From contig NZ_LELA01000031.1 in assembly GCF_001677955.1 (NCBI RefSeq), forward strand, positions 16,324 to 80,323: a DNA stretch of 64,000 nucleotides, read 5' to 3'. Positions 59,770 to 64,000 of this stretch are shown here, in pieces. A program made the translations under genes and the position numbers. This DNA is from Chryseobacterium sp. BGARF1. Lineage in GTDB: Bacteria > Bacteroidota > Bacteroidia > Flavobacteriales > Weeksellaceae. How positions within the stretch are numbered: position 1 is the stretch's first letter; each line of letters opens with the position of its first letter. The notes under the pieces are model-generated. The model saw nothing but the letters and a program-made list of their open reading frames with translations, made no database searches and had not been told where the DNA came from.

Positions 59770-59772
59770 TAA

Positions 59773-61221
59773 TTATCCAACACTTCCTTCCAAAGAAATC
59801 TCCAATAATTTCTGAGCTTCAATAGCAAATTCCATTGGAAGTTTATTTAAAACTTCTTTACTGAAACCATTTACAATTAGAGCAATTGCTCTTTCTGTAT
59901 CGATACCTCTTTGGTTACAGTAGAAAATCTGGTCTTCACCGATTTTTGAAGTTGTAGCTTCATGTTCTAACTGTGCAGTTGGATCTTTAATTTCGATGTA
60001 AGGGAAAGTATGCGCTCCACATTCGTTACCCATTAATAATGAGTCGCACTGTGAGAAGTTTCTCGCTCCTTTTGCAGAAGGCATCACTTTTACCAATCCT
60101 CTGTATGAGTTTTGGGATTTTCCTGCAGAAATTCCTTTAGAAATAATCGTAGATTTTGTATTTTTTCCGATGTGAATCATCTTTGTACCGGTATCGGCAT
60201 ATTGATGATTGTTGGTTACTGCGATAGAGTAGAACTCACCAATCGAACCGTCACCTTTTAAGATACAAGAAGGATATTTCCACGTTACAGCAGAACCTGT
60301 TTCAACCTGAGTCCAAGATATTTTTGCTTTATATTCGCAAAGTCCTCTTTTGGTTACGAAATTGAAAACTCCACCTTTACCTTCTTCGTTTCCTGGATAC
60401 CAGTTTTGAACGGTTGAATATTTAATTTCAGCATTATCCATTGCAATTAATTCTACAACGGCAGCGTGAAGTTGATTTTCGTCTCTTGACGGAGCGGTAC
60501 AACCTTCTAAGTAAGAAACATAACTTCCTTCGTCTGCAATTACAAGCGTTCTTTCAAACTGACCTGTTCCTGCCTGATTGATACGGAAATATGTTGAAAG
60601 CTCCATAGGACATCTTACCCCTTTTGGAATATAGCAGAAACTTCCGTCAGAAAATACTGCGGAATTTAATGCTGCGTAGAAGTTATCACCTCTTGGAACT
60701 ACTTTTCCAAGATATTTTCTCACTAAATCTGGGTGATTTTTGATTGCTTCAGAAATTGAACAAAAGATAATTCCTTTTTCAGCTAGTGTATCCTGAAAAG
60801 TCGTTTTTACAGAAACAGAATCTATTACGATATCTACTGCTACGTTTGAAAGTCTTTTCTGTTCTTCGATATTGATCCCTAATTTTGCAAAAGTTGCTAA
60901 TAATTCTGGGTCAACGTCATCTAAGCTTTCCAATTGTGGATTTGATTTTGGCGCAGCGTAATATTTAATCGCTTGGAAATCTGGTTTTTCATACTTGATA
61001 TTTGCCCATTCAGGCTCAACCATTTTTAACCAAATTTTGAATGATTCCAAACGCCATTCTGTCATCCATTCCGGCTCTTCTTTTTTAGCAGAAATTGCAC
61101 GAACAATGTCTTCATTTAAACCTGTTGGAAAATCTTCGTAATCAATTTTGGTTTCCCAACCAAATTCATATTTTTTATTTTCTAAATCGACTCTTAAGTC
61201 GTCTTCAGTATATTTACTCAT
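59773..61221 (-). CDS. sufB: Fe-S cluster assembly protein SufB
   Basis: 482 residues. Scaffold subunit that accepts sulfur from SufE/SufS. C-terminal beta-helix with [49 protein letters not shown] and [19 protein letters not shown] near 380; the Cys in EGC near 244 and the conserved CNQRGI near 440 are functional. It follows sufA by 86 bp of repeat and precedes the GxxExxY ORF. Confidence 0.95.
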   Translation of the reverse strand: MSKYTEDDLRVDLENKKYEFGWETKIDYEDFPTGLNEDIVRAISAKKEEPEWMTEWRLESFKIWLKMVEPEWANIKYEKPDFQAIKYYAAPKSNPQLESLDDVDPELLATFAKLGINIEEQKRLSNVAVDIVIDSVSVKTTFQDTLAEKGIIFCSISEAIKNHPDLVRKYLGKVVPRGDNFYAALNSAVFSDGSFCYIPKGVRCPMELSTYFRINQAGTGQFERTLVIADEGSYVSYLEGCTAPSRDENQLHAAVVELIAMDNAEIKYSTVQNWYPGNEEGKGGVFNFVTKRGLCEYKAKISWTQVETGSAVTWKYPSCILKGDGSIGEFYSIAVTNNHQYADTGTKMIHIGKNTKSTIISKGISAGKSQNSYRGLVKVMPSAKGARNFSQCDSLLMGNECGAHTFPYIEIKDPTAQLEHEATTSKIGEDQIFYCNQRGIDTERAIALIVNGFSKEVLNKLPMEFAIEAQKLLEISLEGSVG

Positions 61222-61229
61222 TTTAATAG

Positions 61230-61307
61230 ATTTTAGAAATTAGATTTTAGAAATTAGATATCAGACTTTCAAAGTCTTGAATCTAGTATCTAGCATCTAG
61301 TATCTAA
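61230..61307. repeat. AT-rich inverted repeat in the sufA-sufB gap
   Basis: TTAGATTTTAGAAATTAGAT ... CTTTCAAAG ... ATCTAGTATCTAGCATCTAGTATCTAA: repeated TCTAG words with a short central palindrome and complementary ends. It occupies the gap but carries no ORF, unlike the two other gaps of the operon. Confidence 0.55.
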
Positions 61308-61637
61308 TTATAAGCTAAAACTCTCTCCACAACCACACGTTCTGGATGCATTAGGATTATTGAAAATAAATCCTTTCCCATTTAAACCTCCGGAATATTC
61401 TAAAGTGGTACCTGCCAAGTAAAGTATCGATTTTTTTTCAACAACGATTTTTATCCCGTTGTCTTCAAAAATCTGATCTGTTTCGTTTTGCTTATTGTCG
61501 AAACCTAACATATACTCTAGTCCTGAACATCCACCGCTTTTTACCCCAACTCTTATATAATCTTCAGCAGGGTTAAAGCCATCTTCTGTCATCAGTTGAA
61601 TCGCTTTTACCTTTGCCTGATCTGAAACCTTTATCAT
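61308..61637 (-). CDS. sufA: A-type Fe-S carrier protein (SufA/IscA)
   Basis: 109 residues. The three conserved Cys are in GVKSGGCSGLEY near 31-43 (one) and TCGCGESFSL at the very end (two). Carries or inserts clusters. First gene of the suf operon; its promoter is at 61666-61696. Confidence 0.93.
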   Translation of the reverse strand: MIKVSDQAKVKAIQLMTEDGFNPAEDYIRVGVKSGGCSGLEYMLGFDNKQNETDQIFEDNGIKIVVEKKSILYLAGTTLEYSGGLNGKGFIFNNPNASRTCGCGESFSL

Positions 61638-61665
61638 TGTATTAATTTAGAATGATTTAATCTTG

Positions 61666-61696
61666 CAAAAATACAAACAATAATCAGTAAATAAAA
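61666..61696 (-). promoter_or_regulatory. Promoter of the suf operon
   Basis: On the minus strand a TTTT box (61696-61693), about 19 bp, then TATTTTTG (61673-61666). The expected start is about 24 nt before the sufA ATG at 61637. Confidence 0.5.
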
Positions 61697-61736
61697 ATCG
61701 ACGTTTTTATTTTATCGATTTTTATCATCGATGCTT

Positions 61737-61744
61737 TAACTTTG
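61737..61744 (+). promoter_or_regulatory. -7 box of the GLPGLI gene promoter
   Basis: TAACTTTG matches TAnnTTTG. No good TTG was found 19 bp upstream. Divergent from the suf promoter. Predicted leader of about 33 nt to the ATG at 61783. Confidence 0.35.
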
Positions 61745-61782
61745 GTGAGTATTTAAAATCAAAACTATAAATCAGGAAAATA

Positions 61783-62622
61783 ATGAAAAAATTGGGCATC
61801 CTTGCTGTAGCCTTACTTGCGCAGGCTACTTTTGCACAAACCAACAGATTTGTTTATCAGGTAACCTCAAAACCAGATATCAATAATAAAAGTGATATTA
61901 AAACTGAAAACGCTTATTTAGACATTTCAGCAGACAAATCGATGTTCTATTCTGAAAATAGAATTAAAAGAGATTCTGTGATGCAGGCTAACCGACAGAG
62001 TGGTGGAGCGAGAGGTTTTAATAGAGATCAGATGGAAAGTTTGAGGTCAAATATCAATTATACGATTGAAAAAAATAAAAAAGATCAAAAGATAACTTAC
62101 AAAGATCGTTTGGGAAGAGATCAATATTCTTACGAAGAAGACCGACCTTTAAATTGGAAAATTCTTTCTGAAACTACAAAAATAGGTGATTATAAAGTTC
62201 AGAAAGCAGAAACTGAGTTTGGAGGAAGAAAATGGACGGCATGGTTTACGACGGATCTTCCTTATCAGGACGGACCGTACAAATTTAGTGGACTTCCCGG
62301 TTTGGTTGTAAAAGCTGAAGATTCTACCGGTGATTATTCTTTCGATTTAATGAAAAATTATAAAATCTCTGCTTTCCCTGAAATGACAACTTTTGGAACT
62401 GTGATGAAAGTAAAAAGAACAGATTATATAAAGCAACAAGAGAAGTTTAAAGCTGATCCAATGTCTTTTTTGAATAGCCAACGTGGTGGCGGTGGAATTT
62501 CACCTCCACGAAGCCAGGGAGGTGGAGGAGGAAATCAATTTTCTCCTGAAGTGAAAAAAAGAATTGAAAACGGAGTAAAAGATGAAATTAAAAAAAGCAG
62601 TAATCCTATCGAGCTAAAATAA
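61783..62622 (+). CDS. GLPGLI-family secreted protein
   Basis: 279 residues. Signal peptide MKKLGILAVALLAQATFA. The name-giving motif reads KFSGLPGLVVKAED near 181-194, embedded in DLPYQDGPYKFSG and followed by a C-terminal part with the Gly-rich stretch RGGGGISPPRSQGGGGG near 240. Family widespread in Flavobacteriia, role unknown, probably in the outer envelope. Confidence 0.88.
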   Translation: MKKLGILAVALLAQATFAQTNRFVYQVTSKPDINNKSDIKTENAYLDISADKSMFYSENRIKRDSVMQANRQSGGARGFNRDQMESLRSNINYTIEKNKKDQKITYKDRLGRDQYSYEEDRPLNWKILSETTKIGDYKVQKAETEFGGRKWTAWFTTDLPYQDGPYKFSGLPGLVVKAEDSTGDYSFDLMKNYKISAFPEMTTFGTVMKVKRTDYIKQQEKFKADPMSFLNSQRGGGGISPPRSQGGGGGNQFSPEVKKRIENGVKDEIKKSSNPIELK

Positions 62623-62625
62623 AAC

Positions 62626-62660
62626 AAAAATGTCTGAAGAAATTTCTTCAGACATTTTTT
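62626..62660. terminator. Bidirectional terminator between the GLPGLI gene and ypfJ
   Basis: AAAAATGTCTGAAGAAA and its exact complement TTTCTTCAGACATTTTT, a perfect palindrome with no spacer (62626-62659). T-rich on both strands, for two convergent genes; the end overlaps the ypfJ stop codon. Confidence 0.75.
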
Positions 62661-63510
62661 ATCTTAAAAGTTGACTAAAAGTGTCGCCTTGTTTGATGTC
62701 TCCGGAATTATATCCTTTCATAAACCATTCTTTACGTTGAGCTGATGAGCCGTGGGTAAAACTTTCCTGATTCACATATCCTTGGGATCTTTTTTGGATA
62801 TTATCATCACCAACTGCTTCAGCAGCATTTATTGCTGATTCTAAATCTCCGGGTTCTAAAATGTTTTTATTTGTATCTGTTTTTTTTGCCCAAACTCCAG
62901 CATAGAAATCGGCTTGAAGTTCTGTGGCCACAGAAATCTGGTTAAGTTGTGCTTCAGAATATCTTGCGCTACCTCTTGCTTTATCGGTTTCGTTTAAAGT
63001 TCCTAAAAGATTTTGTACGTGATGTCCTACTTCGTGAGCTAGAACATAAGCAATGGTAAATTCAGTAACTTTTGCTCCGAATCTTGATTGAAGTTCATTA
63101 AAAAAACTCATATCCATGTAAATTGATTGATCGGCAGGACAATAAAAAGGACCCATTGCAGATTGTGCAATTCCACATCTAGAACTAGTGGTACTTTCAA
63201 ATAAAATGATTTTAGGCTTCTCGTAAATAATTCCGTTTTCTTTAAAAATTTGATCCCAAGTAATAATATTCCATTTACCCATCATGTCTACCATTTCTCC
63301 TATTTTTTGTTCATTTGCAGAAAGTTCTCTTTTTGCATCAGCACTAGATGATTGTGCAATATTTTCCGAATTTAATATTGCAGAGGGATCACCGCCTAAG
63401 AAGAAAACTATCGCTGCAATAATTATTGTACCTAATCCGCCGCCAACAATTGCTCCACCAGAGCCACGGCGATCTTCCACATTGCCACCTCTATCGTCTG
63501 TCCATCTCAT
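62659..63510 (-). CDS. YpfJ/KPN_02809-type neutral zinc metallopeptidase
   Basis: 283 residues. The N-terminus MRWTDDRGGNVEDRRGSGG, then a Gly-rich membrane segment (IVGGGLGTIIIAAIVFFLGG), is conserved in the family. The peptidase domain has the zinc motif LAHEVGHHVQNLLG at 158-171 and a third ligand, Glu, in ATELQADFYAGVWA near 207. CGIAQSAMGPFYCPADQSIY near 112 is also typical. A membrane-anchored metallopeptidase of unknown substrate. The gene upstream encodes a GG-leader peptide whose core repeats this N-terminus. Confidence 0.92.
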   Translation of the reverse strand: MRWTDDRGGNVEDRRGSGGAIVGGGLGTIIIAAIVFFLGGDPSAILNSENIAQSSSADAKRELSANEQKIGEMVDMMGKWNIITWDQIFKENGIIYEKPKIILFESTTSSRCGIAQSAMGPFYCPADQSIYMDMSFFNELQSRFGAKVTEFTIAYVLAHEVGHHVQNLLGTLNETDKARGSARYSEAQLNQISVATELQADFYAGVWAKKTDTNKNILEPGDLESAINAAEAVGDDNIQKRSQGYVNQESFTHGSSAQRKEWFMKGYNSGDIKQGDTFSQLLR

Positions 63511-63536
63511 ATTAATTATTTAATTGTATCCTTTAA

Positions 63537-63574
63537 ATGTAAAAAATTTCTTTTGTTAAAGAAATTTTTTACAT
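63537..63574. repeat. Perfect AT-rich hairpin
   Basis: TGTAAAAAATTTCTTT and AAAGAAATTTTTTACA flank a 4-base loop (TGTT), a perfect 16-bp stem. It lies between the GG-leader peptide gene and ypfJ and might end the former's transcript, although the T-run is part of the stem. Confidence 0.5.
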
Positions 63575-63685
63575 TATTATAAATAATTTGCAAAACACTA
63601 AATTATACATAAAAGTTTTACTTTTTGCCATCAAGGTGATTATTAGTAGGAACTCTTATGTGTGATTTAAACTTATCAACTATAT

Positions 63686-63877
63686 TTAATATAAGATGGT
63701 ATAAGAAGTACACGTTTTAAGAATACAGCAAGGAGCAGTAGAAGTGTTTATTAATAAATTTCTACGATCATCAATACAAGCTCTATCTTTTGTCCATCTC
63801 ATACCGCCCTTAATAGTTTTCAATTCTTCTCTTGAAAATTTAATAGCCTTTCCTTTTAATTTTTCTAAATTTTTCAT
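63686..63877 (-). CDS. Double-glycine leader bacteriocin-like / RiPP precursor peptide
   Basis: 63 residues. The leader MKNLEKLKGKAIKFSREEL continues KTIKGG and looks like the GG leaders of Chryseobacterium bacteriocin-like peptides, with cleavage expected after Gly25. The core of 38 residues starts MRWTKDRACIDDRRN and ends in a Cys/Ser/Thr-rich segment: NTSTAPCCILKTCTSYTILY, with cysteines at 34, 50, 51 and 56. The start of the core is nearly the N-terminus of the YpfJ protein encoded next (MRWTDDRGGNVEDRRG). No transporter or modification gene is present in the window; the region upstream is outside. It could be a bacteriocin, a signal peptide or a RiPP precursor. Confidence 0.7.
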   Translation of the reverse strand: MKNLEKLKGKAIKFSREELKTIKGGMRWTKDRACIDDRRNLLINTSTAPCCILKTCTSYTILY

Positions 63878-64000
63878 CTGTAATTTTTTTTGTTTATAAA
63901 TAATTTTTATTAAACTTACAAATTAAATATTACGTATAAAAATTATTGCAGTAAAATTTTTAATAAAATCAAATGATTTAACAATCATACTGAATTAGGT
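63878..64000. other. AT-rich end of the window, no gene seen
   Basis: 123 bp of AT-rich DNA upstream of the GG-leader peptide gene. It probably contains its promoter, but no clear TAnnTTTG was found on the minus strand. The neighbourhood continues outside. Confidence 0.4.

Noticed and set aside
63284..63523. Plus-strand frame opposite the start of ypfJ
   Set aside because: Pro/Ile-rich shadow of the Gly-rich N-terminus on the other strand.
63575..63685. A second small leader peptide gene downstream of the GG-peptide
   Set aside because: A 30-codon open frame on the minus strand has no start with leader features and no GG motif.

Overview
The window looks like chromosomal DNA of a Flavobacteriia-type Bacteroidota, most likely a Chryseobacterium-like member of the Weeksellaceae. 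This rests on the AT-rich composition, promoters of the TTG-N19-TAnnTTTG type, many families typical of the group (GLPGLI, DUF3078, DUF6122, DUF4919, YARHG, S46 dipeptidyl peptidase, mini TonB-C proteins, Spondin-N lipoprotein), and Zn-ligand-free versions of AccD and YifB. No rRNA, tRNA, CRISPR array, phage, insertion sequence or integrase was found.

Layout. 1-5.6 kb: minus-strand housekeeping genes (nucleoside-recognition protein, DUF6973-like protein, accD, fbaA, nadK with a CBS protein, a TrmH-type methylase), with a possible orphan small RNA at about 4.99-5.05 kb. 5.6-10.6 kb: bestrophin, a JmjC-type cupin protein and mutS. 10.6-16.2 kb: five short secreted TonB-C proteins interleaved with two thioredoxin-fold proteins, DUF2809, a YARHG lipoprotein and DUF2306. 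16.2-27.1 kb: flavoprotein, thioesterase, thiL, an acyltransferase broken by one in-frame stop, pepT, HMG-CoA lyase, OsmC, a sulfurtransferase, a SufT-like factor, a PolB-like exonuclease and csaA. 28.2-33.2 kb: a five-gene copper and periplasmic metal-handling operon ending in a multicopper oxidase fused to a C-terminal beta-rich tail. 33.3-43.2 kb: YifB, Spondin lipoprotein, DPP7-type peptidase, META lipoprotein, hflX operon, Na+/H+ antiporter and AlkD. 43.2-49.1 kb: three uncharacterised envelope proteins, DUF6122, a small gene graveyard and a ChaA-like antiporter. 49.1-56.5 kb: truncated hemoglobin, YkgJ cysteine cluster, DUF1801, gdhA, dprA, rhomboid and a DUF3078 tandem pair. 56.5-61.6 kb: the SUF Fe-S assembly operon sufA-B-C-D. 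61.8-64 kb: GLPGLI protein, YpfJ-type metallopeptidase and a double-glycine leader peptide.

The most unusual observations are these. (1) A 63-residue GG-leader peptide at 63.7 kb has a predicted core that begins like the N-terminus of the adjacent YpfJ-type metallopeptidase and ends in a Ser/Thr/Cys-rich segment. (2) The suf operon carries two small accessory ORFs (GxxExxY and four-helix-bundle S23 type) in its B-C and C-D gaps, each bracketed by its own repeat family, while the A-B gap carries a repeat but no ORF. (3) Several gaps hold remnants: a LytTR C-terminus, a DUF6122 fragment and a csaA start. (4) Five anchor-less mini TonB proteins are clustered together. (5) A promoter and intrinsic terminator with no ORF between them predict an RNA of about 65 nt.
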